Positions 56,231 to 64,000 of a stretch of 64,000 nucleotides of DNA are shown in pieces. Made by a program: the position numbers and the translations under genes. The stretch lies in assembly GCA_029532415.1 (NCBI GenBank), contig JAQOTA010000059.1:248001-312000 (forward strand), in the 5' to 3' direction. The first letter of the stretch is position 1, and every line of letters begins with the position of its first letter. The notes under the pieces are model-generated. The model was not told the origin of the DNA and searched no databases. It was given only the letters and a program-made list of their open reading frames with translations. The DNA is from Marasmius tenuissimus. Taxonomy: Eukaryota; Basidiomycota; Agaricomycetes; Agaricales; Marasmiaceae.

Positions 56231-56744
56231 TAGGCAGTTTGCGCGGCTCGACAAGTGTGCGAAAACATTGCGTAATACGAACTTGTTCGAGATTTGGCCT
56301 TTTTTGCGTTGCGTGAGACTACCTTCAAGCTCACGCATATTTTCCTTCTGAAGGACTCTCCCCTGGTCAACAATCCCTCAGAAGGGTGTAGTTGAGTCTC
56401 CGGGAGATGAAAGATATCATGAGAAGCCAGTCACTCGACCAAGAGGGGCTATAGATCAGCGAGATGCTGCAAGAAATTACATGTGACATCACCGGCTATA
56501 TTGTTCGTGTTCGAGTACACCTCTATCGTGAGATTACTGGAGGGGAATGGCCATTTTTAGTGTTACGAAGTGTTTCTGCGTCTCTCTGAATCAATTTGTG
56601 CTGTGCGAGAACAATTTCTGGTGCGGAACGTACGCAGAACTGGTCAGTGTTGGTGGCCTCACGCAACGTAAAAAGGGTCAAATCTCGAACAGGTTCGTAT
56701 TACGCAATGTTTTCGCACACTTGTCGAGCCGCGCAAACTGCCTA
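56231..56744. mobile_element. Tc1/mariner-type MITE in HsbA unit B
   Basis: The element 56,233-56,742 starts GGCAGTTTGCGCGGCTCGAC and ends with the exact complement. The inverted repeats extend about 85 bp through AAAACATTGCGTAATACGAA. TA flanks both ends. Unit A lacks it at the equivalent place, which confirms insertion after the array was formed. No transposase ORF. Confidence 0.8.
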
Positions 56745-57073
56745 TTCACGAGGTGGCCATTGTACACAATTTCCCAATTGCCATCAGACTTCTCATATGT
56801 CCTAGCCGCATACCGTTCTAATGAAGACTCGATTGCGGCACTATCATGACTACTCTCATGGACCAGGAGATCCTGGTTCGAACTTCGGGTTATGACTCAG
56901 CAGTGGCACCTTCTCAGCGAATTATTGACCCCTTCCAGTTATCACAACATTTGTATTTGTGTTTGTCGAATCTTTTTCTACTTCTCGGGGCCCGCGTTCA
57001 CTAACAATGAACATACTATAGTTGTCAAACGAACTAAAGCCTCGCCGTTTGATTTGTTTGTGGGCCTCCAACA

Positions 57074-57190
57074 TTTAGCCAGGATGACGGTAGCTCTATA
57101 TTCTCATGCATCGAGGTATCCGGCCAATTTCAAATCATAGTTTCGAGTCCCGACGCTCTTGATGAGATGGGAAAGAGAAAATATGGTATC
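57074..57190 (+). pseudogene. HsbA relic fragment
   Basis: SQDDGSSIFSCIE followed by SSPDALDEMGKRKYGIE matches the second exon of HsbA copy 1 (SQDDGSSILLSIE ... EMVKRKEDIK). Flanking exons are gone. Confidence 0.7.
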
Positions 57191-57883
57191 GAGTATAAAC
57201 ATGGTTAACTGCGCTTTGCCGGGCGAGCCCGTAATGAATCGATGGCTCACTACCAATGAATATCCCAGTCTAAGGGAATTTGTGAGAGGCGAGATGGAGG
57301 AATGGCACAGACGAGCTCGGTACCGAGCTTGATGGGACACTTTCGGATCATGTGTGGCGGGGAAATTTGTGTGAGGGGAAGGCGGTCGTCTAACCTGGGC
57401 TCGAAGAATTGACCTCGGACGTTTGCAATGATATTGATGCCCCAGCCTAATGACGTTTGGAATACAAATCTTCCTCTTCGGGGCACTTCAACTTTATCCT
57501 ATTCACGGGGCAATTGTGGTACAGAACCAAGGCTCGATCGACACCGAGATCCTTAAGCGACCTACCCGCATACTGTCGTAAGTACCGTTCATTTCTTCCA
57601 TTTTTTGTGTTCACCAAAGTATCGTCGTTAGACAGGAAATGTTGCTTTCCTAAGTTCGTGGTCGTGTCACGGTCAACGTCAGCCCACCATTCACTGTTTC
57701 CGTTCTCACTCAGACTAGTAGATCCTCGTTTGCCACCAATCACCGATTTGTAAATTCCATCAAGTAACGAATTACAAGGATCTATGTATGGAACGGGGAT
57801 CACGCAGCTGGAGAGTCAACTCTTCCTATAAATACTAGGCAAGATTCCAGCAAAATTCAGTGGTATCCATTCGATCCTCGACA

Positions 57884-58646
57884 ATGCGATTCATCACTTT
57901 CTTTGTCGTCCTCTCCATTACCTCAGCTCTTGCTGCTCCATTCAAGCGCGATATAGGCACTTTCAAGGCCGATATTGCTGACATTGACGCCAAGCTCAGT
58001 GATATTGACGACCACGTCACCGACAGAATTAACAGTGTTGATCAAAGTCGTGATTTGAATTTGGTCCTCCTTCAAGTCTTGGTGAGTTTTCGTTGCATTA
58101 GCGACGTCCGAGTCCCCTACGTTCTCTAAAGCCTTTAGCAAGTATTTCGACACGTACGTAACTGCCTTCGAAGACGCCGTAAAGAAGGCCACTGCGGACA
58201 CCCAGACTATCGCTGTGTTCAGTGAAGATGACGGCAAACTCATGCTTAAATCTTTTCGCGAGATTCGGAACCTCTTAAGCCACACTCTGTCGCAACTGGC
58301 GTTCAAAGCAGTGAGCGTCAAGAGTAAGCATGATCGACCATGTGTTCTCTAATGAATCAAAGAGCTCACCAAATTATCTCGACCCCTTTCTCCCAGACCT
58401 CGAAAAAGTCAAGATCATCGGGAAAGAAGGCCGGATTCGCCAGGACATCGTGAATCTCGGCACCGTTTTCTCTGCCTTTACTGATGCCCTCGTTGCCAAG
58501 TTCCCTGTGAGTAGGAATGGTGAAGCTCTAGAACATGCGACTCATGACTTTCAATTCAGTCTAACCTTGCCGGCCAGGCCACCCCGATCAAGGAAAACAT
58601 AGAGACTGAGTTCGCCAGAGCTATCGATGCATACTCTCAGCCTTGA
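57884..58646 (+). CDS. hsbA-like: HsbA family protein, copy 2
   Basis: MRFITFFVVLSITSALA signal peptide, then APFKRDIGTFKADIADI. Exons joined by three introns continue YFDTYVTAFEDAVKKATADT, FSEDDGKLMLKSFREI, then DIVNLGTVFSAFTDALVAKF and SNLAGQATPIKENIETEF, ending AIDAYSQP-stop at 58,646. The frame is maintained, but the first intron acceptor is unclear within CCTTTAGCAAG. About 190 residues; probably functional. Confidence 0.8.
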
Positions 58647-58849
58647 ACCCGCCTATTGGGGAAATGGTGTACCCGTTGCTGTTAAGAGTGTGTAATATGG
58701 TCTTGACTCCCAACACATATGGAGTGCTCCCCATTGTGCCGTTGCAATCTATCACTTGACACTCTGGTACTTAGTAGACGGCATGCAAATTCATTTCAAT
58801 TTTCTGTCTTCCTTCATGATGGCTGCATAAACGGTACTACCATTTATCG

Positions 58850-58930
58850 GAGACTCGGTTCGCCAGGGCCATCACTGCATACTCTCAGCCTTGAACCCCC
58901 CTGTAGGGGAACGATGTACCCGTTGCTGTC
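58850..58930 (+). repeat. Second copy of the HsbA copy 2 tail
   Basis: GAGACTCGGTTCGCCAGGGC, then CATACTCTCAGCCTTGAACCC and GTACCCGTTGCTGT repeat 58,605-58,690, i.e. the last 15 codons and 3' flank of HsbA copy 2. A small local duplication. Confidence 0.75.
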
Positions 58931-58974
58931 AGAGCGACCTTGTATGTGCATCTCACTCGATTTTTAAGTTTGGA

Positions 58975-59290
58975 TGGGTGGGGTCTGTGTATGTAGAAGT
59001 ACATACAGATTTGGAAGAATGTGGCATACCTGAACTTGTGGGTGTTTGTTTGAGCAAAATTCCAACTCGGGGCCGAGTGCTTGGCGCCCGCTCTTGGACT
59101 TGGACTTCCACGGCCGGTTTTTCCCCTTAATTTTTCGAGCCCACGTTCGCTCCTCTCAGCTCAAACTCGACTGGAACAGAATGCGGAGTGGCTGACTACG
59201 GAATATGGGCTGCTCAGTGACGAGGATTTACACGTACGGTTCACCTCCTATCAGCAAAGCTTGCGTTGACTGGCTGATTTTTTGCTTCAT
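58975..59290 (+). repeat. Duplicated segment shared with 39,325-39,800
   Basis: See the partner copy. This one includes a good block-like portion, CTTGTGGGTGTTTGTTTGAG, then ATTCCAACTCGGGGCCGAGT and CTTCCACGGCC. Confidence 0.65.
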
Positions 59291-59850
59291 TGTCCCTGGG
59301 GTTTGGGGAATATTGGGTGTAAGGCACGTCGGTCAGCTCCTATCCTCTATTCGTGACCTCACCGGACAACTTGCCCCTCCAATCCATCGGAACTCCTGAC
59401 CTCGTCCAAAAATTCTTTCTCACAACTCCAGAGCGGCTCCTCTAATCAAAACTGAACCGTACACATATGAAGCAGAACTCCAACCTTGCGATCCGACAGC
59501 TGTCGTTCTGACGGTTATTGTCTACTTCGGATGTGAGGGTAGCAATGCTCCACCGGCATTGCGTCGTCACCATATCTTGAACTTTCCGACGTCCAGACAT
59601 TCGCACGTTTACGTCGATTACCAACCACTGGCATGTTCTCGGCGCCTGATATGCGCATCAACCGTCCTCCAACTCTTGACATGGCCTTGAACCTCGGACC
59701 TTAGAGCAACTGGCTCATGAGCCACTGTCCTCAAAGACCTAGTCGCAGACCACACCCCGACTTGGTCGTTGAGAGGCAGGATCCGAAACCGTAACCGGTT
59801 CCTTGTGCTGCATGGGCGGTGATGCCGAGCGTCACAGTAATTTAGTGGAT
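59290..59850. other. Intergenic DNA between HsbA units B and C
   Basis: No gene recognised. It contains the 59,675-59,745 word shared with 43,431-43,498 (ATGGCCTTGAACCTCGGACC). Confidence 0.35.
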
Positions 59851-60685
59851 TCTCCGGTGAACCTCTGAGTTTCCGTCATTTCTCACTGTATCCAACTACG
59901 TTCCTGTTATCACTCAGAGACTATTCGAACACTATCGATCGACCTCATGAAGAAACCCGCATGCTGCATTCTCTCGGCTCCTACATGGAACATTCGACAT
60001 TTGATACGATCTTGTCCTGGGATCAAACTCAGAAGCTTGACAGCTGACTATGTGAACAGGAAAATAACTCGGCCTCGCCGCACGCTTGCAAGGAGATCGA
60101 CGTCCAGCATGCTTCAATCGAGTTTCGATAGACATACAGAAAGCACTTAGATCCTCTTTGGTCTACTTTTCTTTGCCCTATTCGCGGGTGTACAATTTCC
60201 CAACCGCCACCGGACTCCGAGAATGCCCCAACTGCATACTGTTCTGATACAGGTTTGAATGTAGCACCAATGTTTATTCGTAGTTTTGTTTGATGGATAT
60301 GACTGCTCTCATGGACCGGAAAATCATAGTTCGGGCCATAGCAGTGGCGCCTTCTCGTCGAATCATCCGCCCATTCCAGTCGTCAAAGCATTCGTAGCGA
60401 GCTCATCGGATCTTTTTTATTTTCGGGTTCACTAGTGTATCTTCGTCAAATAATATCTAGCCTGGTTTGGTATGTTTGTGGGTCTCCGTCGACCCACCGG
60501 ATATGATTCGCATTTTGGCAACTACATCCTTACTAGCTGGGAATGCCATCTGACTACTGATGCGTGCATCCGATTCACAAGAAGCGAATTAAGAGTGGGG
60601 CCTACGGGCGGGAGATTGCGCAGAGGAATCCTTTTTTTTGTATACTTACGGGGCAGAACACCAGCGCATTCCAGCATCATCAACA
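59850..60685. repeat. Repeat unit C of the HsbA array, 5' part
   Basis: ATTCGAACACTATCGATC, the minus-strand YAVGAFSESGGGWEIV (60,190-60,250), AGCAGTGGCGCCTTCTCGTC, CCCATTCCAGTCGTC and ACTAGCTGGGAATGCCATCT occur in the same order as in units A and B. Confidence 0.7.
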
Positions 60686-61375
60686 ATGCGTTTCAACACT
60701 TTCTTTGTCCTCCTCTCTGCTGCCTCGGCTCTTGCTCTTGTAACTCCATTCAAGCGCGATGTTCCTGCCGTTAAAGCCGATCTTGATGATCTCTATCACC
60801 AGTTCGGCATTTTGTATTCCAATGCCAACTCCGGGCCGCCTACCAAAGCAGTCGCAGTGAGTTTTGTTGGACTGGTGCCATCTGATCGCCCGTGTTTTCT
60901 AATACGCTTCTCACCAGGAAATCATTCAGAGATCCAACCTCATCGTCCAACGCTTGGAAAAAGCTACCACCGACACCCGGGCTATCGCTATATATATAAT
61001 CGGTGCAGAGCCCAGGATTAGGGGTGAGTACGGCTAACCGTGTATCCCCAAGTAGTAATGCTTCCTCAAGGCTCACACTTATCTCTCTCTCCTACCCAGA
61101 TAAAGCCCATGCTGAGGCAGTTATTGTCCGGTACCTCGATAAGCTCAAACCTGCCACCTCCAAGTTCTCAGATGCTCTCGTTACCAAGTCTCCTGTGAGT
61201 TAATCATGAGACTTCTCTAACATCAGGTGAGATCATACGACTCACGACTTTTCCCCTTGTCATACAGTCCGACCTCAAAGATAAGTTCACTGGGGTCAAG
61301 AAGGACATCATAGATACATTAGACAAGGCCATCGCTGTGTACTCGTCGCCAAACGCGACTACTAGTTTCGCTTAA
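60686..61375 (+). CDS. hsbA-like: HsbA family protein, copy 3, shortened
   Basis: MRFNTFFVLLSAASALALV signal peptide, TPFKRDVPAVKADLDDL, then after three introns EIIQRSNLIVQRLEKATTDT, a short IAIYIIGAEPR, KAHAEAVIVRYLDKLKPAT and SDLKDKFTGVKKDIIDT, ending TSFA-stop at 61,375. It lacks the SEDDG...I...L segment present in copies 1 and 2, so the protein is about 30-40 residues short, although the frame can be kept. Possibly still secreted. Confidence 0.7.
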
Positions 61376-61794
61376 GGTACCCCATTGCCTCGGGGAGGAG
61401 CTTACTTAGGTATAACTCGGTTTGCCTTTCGGTTTTCAGATTATGGATAAGTAGAGTGTGCTCTACATACAACAGCAGTCCCAAGATGGCGTGCGACGCG
61501 ACATCGAAAGGATGAATGGTCCACCAAAAAAAAAAAAGGTACCCGTAGCAAGTATGTAATTGACTTACTCACTACGGTAGTCAATTGTTCAATCTGTACA
61601 TTATATGGTTTCAACTTTCTCAGAGCATATACAAAGCGTCTCCGCCTACTGTGCCATCCGGGGAATTATCATTCGGCGGTACTCTGAGGCGTAGTGTATG
61701 CCGCATGCGCTGAGGGTCGAGCCCGTTTCTCCTTCCCAAAAAATACTGTGTGGCGTTGCGTTTCCAATCCTAAATTTGGCATTCGGCAGCAGGG
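61376..61794. other. Intergenic DNA, no gene recognised
   Basis: Contains an A-tract at 61,526-61,538. No ORF of interest. Confidence 0.3.
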
Positions 61795-62247
61795 GTTCTG
61801 AAGATTGGACACCTATGGACCCACGGTGATATTGTATGACGCGCTATGTATTTTGATTGTAGTCCTGAACTTGTCATAAACGTGTAGTCCGTGTTGAAAC
61901 CCGTGCTCTTGGCTCCCTCGCGGTTATGGATTTCCGATTTGTCTCCTTCCTCTTTCCTTCAGTTACTGAGCTTTGCTGGTGAGTCGGCCGAGAGCCAATG
62001 GATCGTGCGCGTTCACGCGCACCAAGCACATGAGAAGGAATCAGGGGCACAAAAAATAGATCATTAGATGGGGCCGACCTCTTTATTTTTTCAGTTGGCG
62101 CCCGATCCAACTGCCCTTTTTTCGACCCTTTTCGAGGAGCAAACACTTTTCCACCCCGAGGGGCCACGTTCGAAATGGGTGCTCTTGTCGTGAAGGTGAG
62201 GAGGGAGATTTGCCGACTAAAAGAAATTTCCTGCACAACAATCCATA
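61795..62247. repeat. Segmental duplication, right copy (partner at 48,008-48,420)
   Basis: Collinear with the left copy from GGACACCTATGGACCCAC through GTCGGCCGAGAGCCAATGGA to GAGGAGGGAGATTTGCCGAC, then into tRNA-Gly copy 6 and the block. The total shared stretch is about 800 bp once the LINE in the left copy is removed. Confidence 0.75.
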
Positions 62248-62337
62248 CACCGTTCGTGAATCGAACCCGAGCCGCTTGCTCACAGCTCGCTACGTCTTGA
62301 TGGAAGGCAAGCATGATAACCACTTCACCAACGATCT
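62248..62337 (-). pseudogene. tRNA-Gly copy 6, probable pseudogene
   Basis: D arm, anticodon stem and TCC anticodon match copy 1, with an intron of about 20 nt. The acceptor 5' strand is AGATCGT, mismatching ACGGTGT at one pair, and the T stem CACGA has a mismatch. Its block starts 41 nt beyond the 5' end. Confidence 0.65.
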
Positions 62338-62378
62338 TCTATAACTGTGTATTAAATCATCAATGAGAGCTAGCCGTT

Positions 62379-62585
62379 GTGGGTGCTTGCGTGAGTAAAC
62401 TTCCGAATCCGACTTGAGGTCGAATGCCAAGCTTGCACTTCGACCACGACTCCCACTACCAATTTCCTTTCAACTTCAAAGGCCGCTTTCATTGTCTCAC
62501 CTTGCATTCTCTTTACAAAGACATCAGGCGGATGCTATACAATCTATATGGATCGGCTCGTGGCTTTGATAAGGTTTTGTCATAA
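62379..62585 (+). repeat. Dispersed block upstream of the RRM-MIF4G gene
   Basis: GTGGGTGCTTGCGTGAGTAA, then ACTTCCGAATCCGACTTGAG, CGACCACGACTCCCAC and GGATCGGCTCGTGGCTTTG. It probably forms part of the promoter or 5' UTR of the gene beginning at 62,627, since it ends about 40 bp before the first plausible ATG. Confidence 0.7.
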
Positions 62586-62626
62586 AGGCCATGCTTTCCT
62601 AACACCATCCATCGGCTAAAGGGTGC

Positions 62627-64000
62627 GTGGCCCATTCCTCATTCCTTCTACCACTCGCCACGACCGACAATCCTCGAAACCGGCCGTTCGTTGATAATCG
62701 CAAAAGTCCAACCAACGAAATGGAAGGATCTGCTAGTGGAAGGACGGATGTCAACGACATTGGCATCTCACGTTCAGCGGCACCTCGAAACCTGAAAGAC
62801 TTACCTCTACCTACTGAACCTCCTTACACCGCATTCGTTGGCAACCTTTCATTTGACTTCACCGAAGCCGAACTCGAAGACTTCTTTACTTCACTCAAAG
62901 TGCGTTTCTGGGTCTATCAGTGGCACAGGTACATCCAGCTAATCTCTCTTTTCAGCCTCCAAAATCAGTCAAAATCGTCCGCGACAGGGAACAGAAATCA
63001 AAAGGGTTCGGATTCGTCGAGTTTGAGGACCTCGAAGAATTGGAAGATGCCCTTTCATTGACGGGATCGGTGAGTCGCTGTCTATCTTCAGTTTTCACGC
63101 ACTATAAGATTCTGAACATTACGTGACTAGTCAATCTCTGGACGAAGGATCGGAGTCCGCATTGCTGAAGCTCGTCAGTCACCTTCTTTCCGCGTTACGG
63201 TGAAGGTCTATATTGACGTTCCGATCTGATACCAGCGAAACAACGACCAGGCGCCGGCAATTCGAACAGGGGTAGCCTTGGTGGCACATGGGAGAAGCGG
63301 AACCAAATCGTTGCCGGAATCACCGAGGCGGATGCTGGAGAGTACGAGAATACGAACACGAACCAAAAGAAGAAAAGGACGAGGACGAAGAGAGGTTCGA
63401 ATACAAAGCCACGAGTGCAAACGCAAGCACCGCCACTTCCAGAACCCATCCCTCTGGCCATCACCAAGAATCGTTGGGATCGCAGCATCTTCGCCACCAT
63501 CCCCCCAGACTCCCCCGAATTCGTCAGTAGGAAAGTCAGATCCCTGCTCAACAAACTCACCACGACGAATTTCGACTCTATCTCTGACCAAATCACCGAC
63601 TGGACGAACAAAGGCCCTACGACCCTCCCCAGAGTCGCCGAGTTGATATTCGAGCACGCTACGTTCCATGATGTCCGTTTCACCGAAACCTACGTTAGGC
63701 TGTGTCACAAGACAATGGAGCATATCAGCCCTATAGTTCAAGATCCCGAGATCAAGGATAATCGAGGACACGCCATCGCCGGTGGCCAGCTTTTCAGAAC
63801 TTATCTCCTCCACCAGTGCAAGGACGAATTCGCACGGATTTGGGGGCTCGACGAGCACTCTGCTGTTGACGAGAAGACTAGGGAACGTGGGCTGGGGTTG
63901 ATCAGGTTCGAATGTGAACTGTTCAAGTTGCAGATGATAACAGAGAGGATTATGCACGAATGTGCTAAGAGCGTCTTGGGTAATGGGAATGAGGAACGAC
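62627..64000 (+). CDS. Chimeric translation factor: eIF4B/4H-type RRM fused to eIF4G MIF4G domain (3' end outside window)
   Basis: The first half is an RNA-recognition motif of the eIF4B/eIF4H kind: DLPLPTEPPYTAFVGNLSFD (RNP2), then after an intron (62,900-62,955) PPKSVKIVRDREQKSKGFGF and VEFEDLEELEDALSLTGS, and after a second intron (63,070 to about 63,130) SISGRRIGVRIAEA. A third intron with a weak GTCAGT donor (about 63,173-63,234) joins APKQRPGAG. The same frame runs without a stop through a basic linker (KKKRTRTKRGSN) into NRWDRSIF, PPDSPEFVSRKVRSLLNKL, FDSISDQITDW, HAIAGGQLFRTYLL and FKLQMITERIMHEC, the MIF4G core of eIF4G that binds eIF4A. An ATG at 62,720 is an alternative start. Neither eIF4B nor eIF4G normally has this pairing. 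Without the third intron a TGA ends the RRM part, so the fusion depends on that splice. Confidence 0.8.

Larger units (their letters stand above)
55268..57880. repeat. Repeat unit B of the HsbA array, 5' part, with insertions
   Basis: From 55,868 the unit repeats unit A (AGAATCAGGTCAGTGA, CACTCGAACACCATGG, the minus-strand YAARTYEKSDGNWEIVYNG at 56,745-56,822, CAGCAGTGGCACCTTCTCAG). It is enlarged by a 510-bp MITE (56,233-56,742) and by unrelated sequence at 57,190-57,830 with overlapping ORFs I cannot assign. 55,270-55,860 holds no recognised gene. Confidence 0.6.

Noticed and set aside
63195..63957. Long minus-strand ORFs (249 and 162 codons) over the MIF4G region.
   Set aside because: They are antisense shadows of the conserved plus-strand MIF4G coding sequence.

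Overview
The window looks like an accessory-rich stretch of a filamentous basidiomycete genome, most likely an Agaricomycete. Genes are split by many short GT-AG introns of about 50-75 nt. The families present (HsbA-type secreted proteins, NACHT NLR-like proteins, fungal phenylalanine ammonia-lyase, GH3 beta-xylosidase, a basidiomycete-type multi-pass membrane protein) fit that group. No species is claimed. All intron positions were inferred by eye from splice signals and paralogue comparison.

Layout. 1-16 kb: three tandem minus-strand paralogues of a half-size ABC transporter, separated by duplicated flanks. The middle copy is broken by a 1.95-kb element with about 360-bp terminal inverted repeats full of GTTTAAAC palindromes, and that element carries a smaller nested MITE. 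17-37 kb: a repeatedly duplicated module of an NLR-like NACHT gene, a tRNA-Gly(TCC) locus and an aldehyde dehydrogenase (ALDH). It holds one near-full NLR, two NLR relics, one intact ALDH, one ALDH lacking its catalytic cysteine and two ALDH relics, with several transposable elements and a five-segment membrane protein in between. 38-43 kb: a short secreted HsbA-like gene and a multi-pass membrane protein. 45-47.7 kb: an apparently intact phenylalanine ammonia-lyase. 48-53.7 kb: a tRNA-Gly relic, a 5'-truncated LINE, the two ends of a GH3 beta-xylosidase on opposite strands, and a decayed RRM-MIF4G gene. 53.7-61.4 kb: a tandem triplication carrying three HsbA genes plus relics. 61.8-64 kb: a duplicated tRNA-Gly segment, then an in-frame fusion of an eIF4B/eIF4H-type RRM with the eIF4G MIF4G domain, running off the window.

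The strongest candidates for something new are (i) the RRM-MIF4G chimeric translation factor, which also has a decayed second copy here, and (ii) a dispersed sequence block that lies about 41-53 bp upstream of several intron-containing tRNA-Gly copies, as expected either for a retroelement that targets Pol III genes or for a conserved tRNA upstream element. The tRNA-Gly loci and this block recur at many of the duplication boundaries, so they may have helped build the region.
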